From NCBI GenBank assembly GCA_003281255.1, contig QCCL01000014.1:1-42751 (forward strand): a stretch of 42,751 nucleotides of DNA. The letters are read 5' to 3'. The notes below the pieces were generated by a model, which made no database searches, was not told where the DNA came from, and saw only the letters and a program-made list of their open reading frames with translations. Shown here piece after piece: positions 7,569 through 14,399 of the stretch. Both the position numbers and the translations under genes were made by a program. How positions within the stretch are numbered: position 1 is the stretch's first letter; the number at the start of each line of letters is the position of its first letter. The stretch comes from Prochlorococcus sp. AG-347-L02. GTDB lineage: Bacteria; Cyanobacteriota; Cyanobacteriia; PCC-6307; Cyanobiaceae.

Positions 7569-7871
7569 CTATTTAAACCAACCTTTTTTCTTTGGTTTAA
7601 TATCTTCTTTAATAACTTCTTTTTTTCTACCAAATAATCCCTTTTTTTGGACTGGTAAATTCTCTTCAACAGGTTTAGATTTTCTATTAAATAAGCCTTT
7701 TTTAGTTTCTTTTTTAATTGATTCTTTTGTGTCGGAAATCTTTGTTTTTTTAGGATTTAATTTTGATTTTTTGGGTTTACTATCTGCGAATAAAGTTTGA
7801 TAAACAAAAAAACCAAAAATGGCAAAGAAGCCTAGTGCCTGTACTAGAGCAGTTCCAAGATTATCAAACAT
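7569..7871 (-). CDS. Membrane-anchored protein with Lys-rich KKGLF repeats
   Basis: 100 residues. One N-terminal span (about residues 5-28, LGTALVQALGFFAIFGFFVY) is followed by a long Lys-rich tail. The tail repeats a short motif three times: KKGLFNRK, KKGLFGRK and KKKGWFK. Its ATG follows the stop of the upstream gene with no bases between (TAA then ATG), so the two are probably translated together. The aromatic-basic repeats could bind a membrane surface or an acidic partner. I do not recognise the family. Confidence 0.55.
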   Translation of the reverse strand: MFDNLGTALVQALGFFAIFGFFVYQTLFADSKPKKSKLNPKKTKISDTKESIKKETKKGLFNRKSKPVEENLPVQKKGLFGRKKEVIKEDIKPKKKGWFK

Positions 7872-8057
7872 TTAGGCCTCGACTTTGTATAGAGATTCTT
7901 TTTCTTTTGTATCTATACATTTTTGATCATCGGACAAGCATTCAACTTCAGCTTTCTTCTCAGTATGAGAACTGCAGCCACCTGCATTTGCATTAGATAT
8001 TGAAAACAAAGTTAATACACCTAAAATTAGGGCACATGTGGTGTTAATCGGTTTCAT
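7872..8057 (-). CDS. Small exported Cys-containing protein
   Basis: 61 residues from ATG at 8057 (MKPINTTCALILGVLTLFSI). A longer frame reaches 8093, but the 8057 start gives a proper signal peptide with an ANA cleavage site. The mature part carries GGCSSH and two further Cys (ECLSDDQKC). It could bind metal or form disulfides in the periplasm or lumen. It is directly followed by the KKGLF-repeat gene. A protein of similar design (signal, GGCKEHC, two late Cys) lies at 21772. Confidence 0.55.
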   Translation of the reverse strand: MKPINTTCALILGVLTLFSISNANAGGCSSHTEKKAEVECLSDDQKCIDTKEKESLYKVEA

Positions 8058-8142
8058 AAGTTTTATTTTTATTATGGAAAAATAAATTAGCAATTGTGAA
8101 GATAATTTTTTCTTCTACAAAAAATATCCCCTCTTTATATAT

Positions 8143-8322
8143 CTATTTGTAGTAATTAACCAAATCGACAATTAATATTGCCAGTAATGAAAAACCTAAA
8201 ATGAAAGGTAAATAAGGATATTTATTTAAAATTTTGTTTAGTTGATTTTTCGATGTTTGTTTTTCCTTTTTCTTTTCTCTAGGTGGTAAGCCTAACTCTT
8301 CCCTTCTCTTGGCTTCTCCCAT
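8143..8322 (-). CDS. Small membrane protein with MGEAKRR N-terminus (DUF2839-like)
   Basis: 59 residues. The start MGEAKRREELGLPPREKKKE is very basic and looks conserved, and one transmembrane helix follows (about 37-55). The N-terminal motif recalls small cyanobacterial DUF2839 proteins, which have the same MGEAKRR..LGLPPR opening before membrane spans. That assignment is from memory and tentative. Function unknown. Confidence 0.55.
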   Translation of the reverse strand: MGEAKRREELGLPPREKKKEKQTSKNQLNKILNKYPYLPFILGFSLLAILIVDLVNYYK

Positions 8323-8447
8323 AATTTTTTAATCTGTTTAAAACTATTTTATACATTTAGCAAAATTAGTGTATTGTTCTAAATTTAAATAATTAAGGGT
8401 TAATTTAGTGTAAATTTTGGATATATTAAGAATATATAAAAAATTAC

Positions 8448-8555
8448 ATGATAGAAGTAGTTTGGTCAGTAAATATAATGATTGCAATTCTTATTATCTT
8501 TGTTGCCTGGGTTCTTTATTACATATTTACTTATGATAAAAAATTTAGTTCCTAA
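8448..8555 (+). CDS. 35-aa single-span membrane protein
   Basis: ATG at 8448 to TAA at 8555. The product is one membrane helix (NIMIAILIIFVAWVLYYIF) with an acidic N-terminus and a short charged tail (TYDKKFSS). It resembles the tiny membrane subunits and assembly factors of cyanobacterial complexes but matches no named one that I know. The Nif11-like gene starts 4 bases after its stop, so the two are probably co-translated. Confidence 0.45.
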   Translation: MIEVVWSVNIMIAILIIFVAWVLYYIFTYDKKFSS

Positions 8556-8559
8556 ATAA

Positions 8560-8739
8560 ATGTCAGATAAAGATCTAAGTAATTTTCTAAAAAAAATAGA
8601 GCAACTAAATCAAATTGCTGAGCTAATAAAAAATAATCCTAGTAAAAAGTTATCCCTGTCAAAATGCAAAAATCATGATGAAGTAATTAAATTAACCACT
8701 GAATGGGGTTTTGATATTGGTAAAAGGTGGGGAGAATAA
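8560..8739 (+). CDS. Nif11-like peptide
   Basis: 59 residues, ATG at 8560 to TAA at 8739. The pattern MSDKDLSNFLKKIEQLNQIA, then HDEVIKLTTEWGFDIGKRWG, resembles the Nif11 domain (LxxFLxxvxxdxxLqxxl...a.d.eeV..lA.e.GF.i). In Prochlorococcus and Synechococcus, Nif11-type domains also serve as leaders of lanthipeptide precursors (prochlorosins). This copy has no Gly-Gly cleavage site and only one Cys, so it is probably not a lanthipeptide precursor. No LanM gene is in the window. Confidence 0.55.
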   Translation: MSDKDLSNFLKKIEQLNQIAELIKNNPSKKLSLSKCKNHDEVIKLTTEWGFDIGKRWGE

Positions 8740-8827
8740 TAATTGATTTTATTACCAGCATTATTAAAATTGCCATCAACTTAAAATTTAATTCCTAAGA
8801 TTAATTGGTATTAAATGTATTGGAGTT

Positions 8828-9598
8828 ATGAAAGAAATTGGAGAGATAAAATCACATATATTTAAAATATCTGCTGTTACAGATAGAGGGCAAAGATTAA
8901 ATAAATTAATTTCTCCTATGTATGAAGAAAAAGCTAATGAAATGGATGAATTGATTGAGGCACTTAAAAACTTAAGTTTTGAAATATCAGAAAAATCATT
9001 ATCTGGAGAGTGGGAATTGATTTTTTCTAATGTTGAATTATTTCGAAGTTCTCCTTTCTTCCTTGCTATTGAAAAGGCATTAAATGATGAATTTAAAAGT
9101 AATCTTTTTTTTAAATTACATCAATTGCAAGTAGGGTCCTTTGGCATATCAACTATTGGGAGAATTGCTCAAAAGATTGATTTTGACAAAAAAGAATTTA
9201 TATCTACTTTTGACACTACAATATTCGGACTCACAACAATTCCTGTCTTAGGTTGGTTCAAACTATTACCTACTTTTGGTGGAAGAGTAGTAACCCTAGC
9301 AAGTGATTTAGTTTTAAGGAATAATTTACTTGATATGAACTTACAAAAGACAAAAGTTTCCAAAGTTGATGGACTTAATAAGATTCCATTATTTAGTGCA
9401 TTACTTATGGATAGATGGTATCCAGTGAGAGAGGTATGGAATAAGTTACCTTGGAATAAAGAATCGCCAAATTGCCAGATTTCAATTGTATATTTAGACG
9501 AAGAAATGAGAATTATGCAAGATATGTATGGGTCTATTTTTATTTATATAAGGCCTTCAATTTCCTTGTTGGATTCAAATGCAATCTCTAATAATTAA
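8828..9598 (+). CDS. PAP/fibrillin family protein, long form
   Basis: 256 residues. The fibrillin core begins with LSGEWELIFSNVELFRSSPF (about residues 58-77), preceded by a helical segment (DELIEALKNLSFEIS) usual in the family. A C-terminal section ends in DEEMRIMQDMYGSIFIYIR, the family's closing strand. The middle carries FDTTIFGLTTIPVLGWFKLLP, a hydrophobic surface likely to touch lipid. It is a thylakoid or lipid-body-associated structural protein by family knowledge. It is the second fibrillin in the window, longer than the one at 5857. Confidence 0.8.
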   Translation: MKEIGEIKSHIFKISAVTDRGQRLNKLISPMYEEKANEMDELIEALKNLSFEISEKSLSGEWELIFSNVELFRSSPFFLAIEKALNDEFKSNLFFKLHQLQVGSFGISTIGRIAQKIDFDKKEFISTFDTTIFGLTTIPVLGWFKLLPTFGGRVVTLASDLVLRNNLLDMNLQKTKVSKVDGLNKIPLFSALLMDRWYPVREVWNKLPWNKESPNCQISIVYLDEEMRIMQDMYGSIFIYIRPSISLLDSNAISNN

Positions 9599-9732
9599 TT
9601 AAATAAAATACCAACTAATATTTTAGTAATTTATAGAATAAATCCATTAGAATTTATTTTAAAGATTAGTTACTAAAAACATCTCACATCTCAAAGACAA
9701 ATAGGTTATGTTCAAAATGAACATTTTTTATT

Positions 9733-10045
9733 ATGCTTAAAAATCAAGAAAAAAATTCAGTCGTTAGAGGAATTTTCTTAATAGTAGGCTGGGTTAGGTC
9801 TAGATAGATTCTACGAAGGAGATAAAAAAGGTGGTTTTTTATCAATCATTTATTGGAGTATCACATTTTTTAGCTTTATCTTTCTTAAATGTTCAGGTTA
9901 TGAATATGTTGAAGGTGTGAAAAATTATTCAGATTATTCCCTTAACCCATTAATAGTATTACCTTTGCTTGCAGGAGCATATGGTGGCTTTCTAATAATT
10001 AAGAAGGCATTTAGATTAGCAAAGCAATTTGAAAATGCTGAATAA
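9733..10045 (+). pseudogene. TM2-domain membrane protein with a one-base frameshift
   Basis: A first frame opens with ATG at 9733 (MLKNQEKNSVVRGIFLIVGW) and hits a stop at once after codon 24. The frame one base further on carries on without interruption to TAA at 10045: GLDRFYEGDKKGGFLSIIYW, two membrane spans, and a charged end FRLAKQFENAE. Removing one base around 9794-9796 would restore GWVGLDRFYEG, which fits the TM2 signature (GxxGxHRFYxG). The length (313 bases, 3n+1) fits one inserted base. It is a fresh pseudogene, a sequencing error or, less likely, a recoded gene. The downstream frame has no plausible start of its own. Confidence 0.75.
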
Positions 10046-10062
10046 TACTACCAGCAGGAAAT

Positions 10063-10224
10063 TCAAGATAATAATCCAGATCCTTTCAAATAAAATTTAA
10101 ATAAAAGAATTACTAAAAGGTTTACTATTGCTAAGGCTACTAAACCATTTCTGTTTTTTACATCTAATTTCTTGACTAAATTAGAAAGATAAACGACTGG
10201 ATTTTCTGGTTCTTTATTATCCAA
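10063..10224 (-). CDS. 53-aa single-span membrane protein, TTG start
   Basis: The frame runs from TTG at 10224 to TGA at 10063. An in-frame stop two codons upstream of the TTG leaves it the only good start. The product has an acidic N-terminus (DNKEPENPVVYLSNLVKKL), then one helix (GLVALAIVNLLVILLFKFYL). It is convergent with the frameshifted TM2 gene. No family recognised. Confidence 0.45.
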   Translation of the reverse strand: MDNKEPENPVVYLSNLVKKLDVKNRNGLVALAIVNLLVILLFKFYLKGSGLLS

Positions 10225-10320
10225 ATCTTATTTAAATATTAATTTGACAAGAAAATATCACAGTTTCATTTGAAGAATCAAAATTGTAAAGATGAATATC
10301 CAAAAAGAAATAAATAATTT

Positions 10321-10695
10321 CTAACCCATAATTCCTGCATTTCTTAAAAACGCTTTTCCCATATTACCAATTACAAAAAATAGAGACAAATTAATTAAAA
10401 GGATTATTAATAATGCCAACATCTTATAGTTTGGATTAGTTGAAATGCCATCAAATCCATTATTAAGAAATCTTTTAAAAAGTGATTTGTCAATTTTTAG
10501 TTTTTGCTGCTCAGAATCAAGTTTTACTTTTTCTTCTGAAGAATCTTTATTACTTGCTTTCTCTAGAAATTCTGTAAATGCCTTAACATTTTCTTCTTTT
10601 TTATTCCCCTCATTAAGATCTTTATTGTCTCCATTCAAATTGGGGGCCGATTCGATTGAATTATTTTCGTCAGGATTAAGTTTTGAATCTTCCAA
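10321..10695 (-). CDS. Hypothetical protein with C-terminal membrane anchor
   Basis: 124 residues. An acidic, Asn-rich, probably disordered N-terminal half (SKLNPDENNSIESAPNLNG) leads to a charged helix (KAFTEFLEKASNKDSSEEKV) and one C-terminal membrane span (about 92-113, KMLALLIILLINLSLFFVIG). It is a tail-anchored design, with the N-terminus likely in the cytoplasm. No family recognised. Confidence 0.55.
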   Translation of the reverse strand: MEDSKLNPDENNSIESAPNLNGDNKDLNEGNKKEENVKAFTEFLEKASNKDSSEEKVKLDSEQQKLKIDKSLFKRFLNNGFDGISTNPNYKMLALLIILLINLSLFFVIGNMGKAFLRNAGIMG

Positions 10696-10869
10696 ATTAG
10701 TAGTAATTGCTAGGAGTATATTACACCATAAAAAAAACCCACTCGATCAATTGAAGAGAGGGTTAGCTAAGGTTAAAGTTCCTAACTAGATAATAATTTA
10801 TTTTAATTAAATTTGCGGTTGTAGCAAAAAGAAGTTTTAATTTAGCTGATAGTCAAGGTTTTTTTAAAT

Positions 10870-11076
10870 ATGCTAGATGCGAATACTAAAAAAGCATGTA
10901 AAAATGATCCGACAATAAGAGAAATTAAAATTAGAAATATAGAACATGCTATTGAACAAGCAGAATTGATGATAAAAGAATCAAAAATGAGCCAAGAAGA
11001 ATTAATCTTCTTAAAAAGAAAAATATCGGACTCAAGAAATGATTTAGAGATACTTTATTTAATGAAAATTCAATAA
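10870..11076 (+). CDS. Hypothetical 68-aa helical protein
   Basis: No membrane span. After a short start (MLDANTKKACKNDPTIREIK) nearly the whole chain is helix-prone and charged (NIEHAIEQAELMIKESKMSQ, then LKRKISDSRNDLEIL), consistent with a helical hairpin or coiled coil. The family is unknown. Confidence 0.5.
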   Translation: MLDANTKKACKNDPTIREIKIRNIEHAIEQAELMIKESKMSQEELIFLKRKISDSRNDLEILYLMKIQ

Positions 11077-11192
11077 CTATAAATTTGTTAATCTTTTAAA
11101 AGGATTCAATTTTTGCAAAGAAAATTAATTTGTATATTTGAAGACTTATAAAGTTTAAAGTGAATGTAAAAATTTATATAAAGTTTCTATTT

Positions 11193-11294
11193 ATGTCTAA
11201 AAATAATCTATATATTCCTTTAAAAGTTGTTCCGTACATTTTTATTTCAATTACTGCTATTGCAATAACAGCAGCTACATATGTAATTACGTAG
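11193..11294 (+). CDS. 33-aa single-span membrane protein
   Basis: ATG at 11193 to TAG at 11294. A short polar start (MSKNNLYIPLKVVPY) is followed by one helix (IFISITAIAITAATYVIT) reaching the C-terminus. It is a plausible micro-membrane protein, but short enough that chance cannot be excluded. Confidence 0.35.
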   Translation: MSKNNLYIPLKVVPYIFISITAIAITAATYVIT

Positions 11295-11356
11295 TTCTCT
11301 GCTATGTAAATTTGTTAGATATTAAATAAATTAAAATTTTTGTAATAACTAATTAT

Positions 11357-11599
11357 ATGAATAAAGTCAAAATAGCAATTTTTACAATATCAATAATCAT
11401 ATCTTCCATTATTGGAATTAAAAAATTAATTTATATAAATCAAGTAAAAGATTATAAAAATAAAGAAGAATCACTTTTAAAAGAATCTATACGTGTTTTA
11501 AATGAATGCTTCGATCTAGAAAATAAAAATAAAAGAACTCTTAATAAATCAATTGAATTAATTGAGTATTGCTTAGAGGAATATGGATATAAAAACTGA
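11357..11599 (+). CDS. Hypothetical membrane-anchored protein, 80 aa
   Basis: An N-terminal membrane span (residues 4-25, VKIAIFTISIIISSIIGIKK) is followed by a Lys/Glu-rich helical region with two Cys (NECFDLENK and EYCLEEYG). The anchored helical tail may lie on either face of the membrane. No family recognised. Confidence 0.5.
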   Translation: MNKVKIAIFTISIIISSIIGIKKLIYINQVKDYKNKEESLLKESIRVLNECFDLENKNKRTLNKSIELIEYCLEEYGYKN

Positions 11600-11727
11600 T
11601 TTCAAAACTTGAATGATAAATTTCCTTAATACTCCACTAATATGCAAATAAAAAATTTCTAATTAATAATCTTGTTATGTTCCTTAATTTTTTATTAATA
11701 ATATTTTCCTAATTTAATTTTTTTAAA

Positions 11728-12135
11728 ATGACTAAATTGAAATGTTCTTATTTAGGAAATTTAAACTGTGAGGCTATTCACCTGCAATCTGGAAGTCTTA
11801 TTAGAACCGATGCACCTTTAGATCACTGTGGCAAAGGTGAAAGTTTTTCCCCAACTGATTTATTAGCAACATCTCTAGGTACTTGCCTGCTCACCATTAT
11901 GGCAATCAAAGCTAAATCGAAAGGATTTGATTTGAAAGGTATATATTTAAATATTGAAAAACTAATGACACAAAATAGCGAGAGGAAGATAAAAGAACTA
12001 ATAATAGATATTTTTATACCAGAGAGCACTTCTAAACAAACTATTGATTTTTTGAAAAAAGCTTCCAAAGAATGTCCTGTTACAAGAAATTTATCTCAAG
12101 AAATAGATATTAAAATTAGTTGGCATCATGAATAA
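11728..12135 (+). CDS. OsmC-family thiol peroxidase
   Basis: 135 residues, the usual length of an OsmC/Ohr protein. It shows FSPTDLLATSLGTCLLTIMA with the reactive Cys at residue 53, and ECPVTRNL with the second Cys at residue 116. This is the Cys pair that reduces organic or lipid hydroperoxides in this family. A segment rich in beta strands separates them. It acts in the cytoplasm, probably in defence against photo-oxidative damage. OsmC rather than Ohr is preferred from the TDLLATSLGTC context, but the two are close. Confidence 0.85.
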   Translation: MTKLKCSYLGNLNCEAIHLQSGSLIRTDAPLDHCGKGESFSPTDLLATSLGTCLLTIMAIKAKSKGFDLKGIYLNIEKLMTQNSERKIKELIIDIFIPESTSKQTIDFLKKASKECPVTRNLSQEIDIKISWHHE

Positions 12136-12176
12136 ATCTCAAACATAGTAATTACATAGTAATTACATAAAAAATA

Positions 12177-12287
12177 ATGAAATACTTTATTGGAATAGTC
12201 ATTCTTTTTTTGGGAATATATATAATTACAAACTTGGCATTAAAGACTAGGTATACAAGAAAAAGACTTTCAAAAGGAAAAAAATAA
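12177..12287 (+). CDS. 36-aa single-span membrane protein
   Basis: ATG at 12177 to TAA at 12287. One hydrophobic helix at the very N-terminus (YFIGIVILFLGIYIITNLAL) is followed by a strongly basic tail (RYTRKRLSKGKK). The basic tail suggests a cytoplasmic C-terminus. A short direct repeat, CATAGTAATTA twice, lies just upstream. Confidence 0.4.
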   Translation: MKYFIGIVILFLGIYIITNLALKTRYTRKRLSKGKK

Positions 12288-12362
12288 ATCTTATAAATTT
12301 TATATTACAGATTAAGGAAATAGATTTATTTTTGTTCTAAGAATTAAGGTAAATTTTTAGTT

Positions 12363-12647
12363 TTATTTTTTCACTATTTTTTGGTCAATCATACTAATCA
12401 AAGGGATCATGAAATTTACATTTATTCCAACAGTGCACCATATATAAATTATAAGAAAAAATATTTTTATAAATAAATTAGGGGGTAAAGTGAAAAATAT
12501 TTTGAAAAACCCTCCGATGAATAATACCAATATTCCAATTTGAAAAAGACCTTTGATTATCCATTTAAGTCCATTTTTTTTAATGTTTATATAAAACCAG
12601 AAAAAAACAAAACTAGATAACAATAAACATATAAAATTTATGATCAT
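12363..12647 (-). CDS. Hypothetical three-span membrane protein
   Basis: 94 residues with three hydrophobic stretches (about 1-20, 32-52 and 58-80), short basic loops and a Lys-Lys end. It is probably an integral membrane protein. No recognised motif or family. It is flanked on both sides by intergenic spacers rather than packed in an operon. Confidence 0.5.
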   Translation of the reverse strand: MIINFICLLLSSFVFFWFYINIKKNGLKWIIKGLFQIGILVLFIGGFFKIFFTLPPNLFIKIFFLIIYIWCTVGINVNFMIPLISMIDQKIVKK

Positions 12648-12785
12648 CTTTTTAGAGAAAATCTAATAAATTTGCCATTATCGAGACATGAAAATAATTA
12701 TCACTTTTTTATCTGCTAATTTTTTTTAAACAAGGAAAAGTTATACAAAAAACAATAAAAAAATTATTTTTTTTAACTATATATC

Positions 12786-13169
12786 TTAAAACATTTTCGA
12801 TTTTAATAAATCAACTCTTTTTTGATTCACTCCCAAATCACTATCTCCAACTCTTGATTCTGATCTTATTGATAAGGTGTTTGATTCAGGTAGAAAGGAT
12901 ACTTCTAAGTCGTCTACATACTTCATCCATTTACTGGTTGCCTCAGCATGAAGATAATCGCCATCAATTTCTACAATCTCAGTTCTTGGAGTGTTTTCGA
13001 TAAATGTTTTAATCTCTTCAAAAGGTTTCTCAATATTCTTAACCTTCCATTCTTCCCTTACACAATGAGCAATCTCTACACAAGGCTTTAATTCTACATG
13101 TGAGGCAAATGATGAAGAAGGGAATAAAAAGCTTGAACAAATTAAAATTGCTAAAAAATGTATTTTCAT
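12786..13169 (-). CDS. DUF1499 family exported protein
   Basis: 127 residues. A signal peptide (MKIHFLAILICSSFLFPSSS, cleavage after FAS) is followed by a DUF1499 domain. Visible marks are CVEIAHCVREEW, the helix KPFEEIKTFIENTPRTEIVE, DGDYLHAEATSKWMKYVDDL and the C-terminal SIRSESRVGDSDLGVNQKRV, all typical of the family. Its function is not established; members occur in cyanobacteria and chloroplasts. The protein should be periplasmic or lumenal. The two small RNAs described next lie upstream on the same strand. Confidence 0.8.
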   Translation of the reverse strand: MKIHFLAILICSSFLFPSSSFASHVELKPCVEIAHCVREEWKVKNIEKPFEEIKTFIENTPRTEIVEIDGDYLHAEATSKWMKYVDDLEVSFLPESNTLSIRSESRVGDSDLGVNQKRVDLLKSKMF

Positions 13170-13304
13170 TAACAGAGGAATTTAACAATTCATAATCTAA
13201 CGAATCAAATTACTAATTTGGAAGGATGACTCTTATTATTTTTTGAAGAATGCATATATGTTTTTAAATTCAGGATTTAATGTATATTTATATTCCTAAT
13301 AATC

Positions 13305-13335
13305 AAAAAAAAGATCCCTCTGAGAGAGATCTTTT
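13305..13335 (-). terminator. Rho-independent terminator of the Yfr2-type RNA
   Basis: The stem pairs 13309-13320 with 13324-13335 (AAAAGATCCCTC against GAGAGATCTTTT, one mismatch) around a 3-base loop. On the minus strand it runs into eight Ts, so termination is stronger in that direction. It also separates the RNA from the DUF1499 gene downstream. Confidence 0.8.
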
Positions 13336-13401
13336 AAAAATTAATTTATATCAAGTGTTTCCTTGTTTCCACTGAAATAAATCAATTCCTCCTACACACA
13401 T
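13305..13401 (-). ncRNA. yfr2: Yfr2-family small RNA
   Basis: On the minus strand a TAAGAT box (13407-13412) could start an RNA near 13400. The RNA holds GTGTGTAGGAGG, then GGAAACAAGGAAACA, that is two GGAAACA copies, in the loop of a short hairpin (TCA-GTG pairing with CAC-TGA). It ends in a strong terminator. Tandem GGAAACA in a 5' hairpin loop plus a terminal hairpin is the hallmark of the cyanobacterial Yfr2 family, which regulates mRNAs by base pairing. The GUGUGUAGGAGG part can pair with the Yfr1/Yfr10 motif. Family member number and exact ends are not certain. Confidence 0.75.
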
Positions 13402-13469
13402 ATTTAATCTTACACTTAATTTCGAAATATGTAATGCCTAATTGACCTCTATCTTAACTGTCACATCGA

Positions 13470-13579
13470 AAAAATACAAAAAGTACTCAAACATTTTGGT
13501 CGAGTACTTTTAAAGTTATCAGAAAAAAGTGTGTGAGGAGTTTCTGATGTAATTAATTTACTCCGTAGGTAATTTTAAA
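13470..13579 (-). ncRNA. yfr10: Yfr10-type small RNA with Yfr1 motif
   Basis: The minus strand carries ACTCCTCACACACT (within 13530-13541), sharing 14 bases with Yfr1 at 41491. Here the motif sits in the loop of a hairpin closed by ATCAGAA/TTCTGAT (13518-13524 with 13542-13548), whereas Yfr1 shows it between two hairpins. A terminator hairpin follows. A TATACT box (13586-13591) suggests a start near 13579. RNAs carrying the Yfr1 motif outside the Yfr1 structure are known in Prochlorococcus as the Yfr10 family. The RNA should regulate mRNAs by pairing through the motif. The 5' end is inferred. Confidence 0.75.
13478..13511 (-). terminator. Rho-independent terminator of the Yfr10-type RNA
   Basis: Perfect 10-base stem AAAAGTACTC/GAGTACTTTT (13479-13488 with 13502-13511) around a 13-base loop, followed on the minus strand by GTATTTTTT. 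Confidence 0.8.
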
Positions 13580-13664
13580 GGCTACAGTATAAATTACTAA
13601 TTATTTAAATTTTTTAGAAAAATTGGGCGTTGATGAAAAAAATAATCATAAACATAAAAAATTC

Positions 13665-13799
13665 ATGAAAAGAATTTACAAAAAAATCATTTTTATTATT
13701 TCGGCAATTGCTCTTTTTTCAGTAATAATAGGTGTTGTCAAATATTCGTTTACTTATATTGAAAATAATCCCGAAAAATACTTACCTACACAAAAGTAA
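13665..13799 (+). CDS. 44-aa single-span membrane protein
   Basis: ATG at 13665 to TAA at 13799. A basic start (MKRIYKK) precedes one helix (IIFIISAIALFSVIIGVV), and a polar tail of 20 residues (YIENNPEKYLPTQK) follows. The tail is probably on the outer face by the positive-inside rule. No family recognised. Confidence 0.45.
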   Translation: MKRIYKKIIFIISAIALFSVIIGVVKYSFTYIENNPEKYLPTQK

Positions 13800-13876
13800 G
13801 ACAAAAATTAAGTATAAATTCACTTCAAAAAAGCTATAAAGTGTCTTAAATATGATCTACATAGACGGCTTGAGTC

Positions 13877-14020
13877 ATGAAAATCAAAAATACCACAGCT
13901 CTTAATCAGAATAATATTCATTTAAGTCAATTTAAAAATAAGCATAAATATCAAATAATTGAGAATTACTGGAAGAAAAGACAGGAAGAATGTGAAAAAA
14001 ATCTTTCAAAATTTTGCTAA
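13877..14020 (+). CDS. Hypothetical 47-aa basic protein
   Basis: ATG at 13877 to TAA at 14020. Polar, rich in Lys, Asn and Gln, with two Cys near the end (RQEECEKNLSKFC). The gene starting at 14030 follows 9 bases after its stop, so the two are probably expressed together. No family recognised. Confidence 0.45.
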   Translation: MKIKNTTALNQNNIHLSQFKNKHKYQIIENYWKKRQEECEKNLSKFC

Positions 14021-14029
14021 ACGAGCATT

Positions 14030-14278
14030 ATGAATTTTATTTTTTCTTTTTTATTAGCATCTGTGATGTGGGTACAAGTTCCACAGTGGGAAGCTGACTG
14101 GTCAAAATGTGCTGTAGATGTTCCCGATTCATCATGTCACTGGTACGTAGCTGCTCCCGATAATACGTTTGGGGAAGGATTTAATTGGGAAAACGCTCCT
14201 TGGTTTGATGCTAATGGATTACAGGATGTAGCTAAGATTGAGAAAGAATCTGTGGTAGAAAAACTTCAAAATAACTAA
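14030..14278 (+). CDS. Exported Trp-rich hypothetical protein
   Basis: 82 residues. The N-terminus (MNFIFSFLLASVMWVQVP) looks like a short signal peptide or anchor. The mature part is acidic and unusually rich in Trp (QWEADWSK, CHWYVAAP, FNWENAPWFDANG) and has two Cys that could form a disulfide. It is followed by the 38-base tandem repeat. No family recognised. Confidence 0.6.
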   Translation: MNFIFSFLLASVMWVQVPQWEADWSKCAVDVPDSSCHWYVAAPDNTFGEGFNWENAPWFDANGLQDVAKIEKESVVEKLQNN

Positions 14279-14295
14279 AGTTTCTATTTCATCAA

Positions 14296-14380
14296 TTAAC
14301 TTTTAAAAGTATTTAAATCTAGTTGCTTAGTAGTTAACTTTTAAAAGTATTTAAATCTAGTTGCTTAGTAGTTAACTTTT
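14296..14380. repeat. Tandem repeat, 38-base unit, 2.2 copies
   Basis: Two identical 38-base copies (14296-14333 and 14334-14371) are followed by the first nine bases of a third (14372-14380). Each unit begins TTAACTTTTAAAAGT and contains the palindrome ACTTTTAAAAGT. The repeat fills the gap between the Trp-rich gene and the 48-residue gene at 14400. The exact identity of the copies points to recent duplication or active maintenance. Confidence 0.95.
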
Positions 14381-14399
14381 GATTAATTAAAAATTTTTT

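Noticed and set aside
10445..10789. 114-codon plus-strand frame
   Set aside because: It is mostly the antisense of the tail-anchored gene at 10321-10695; its Ser/Leu-rich product is typical of a shadow frame.
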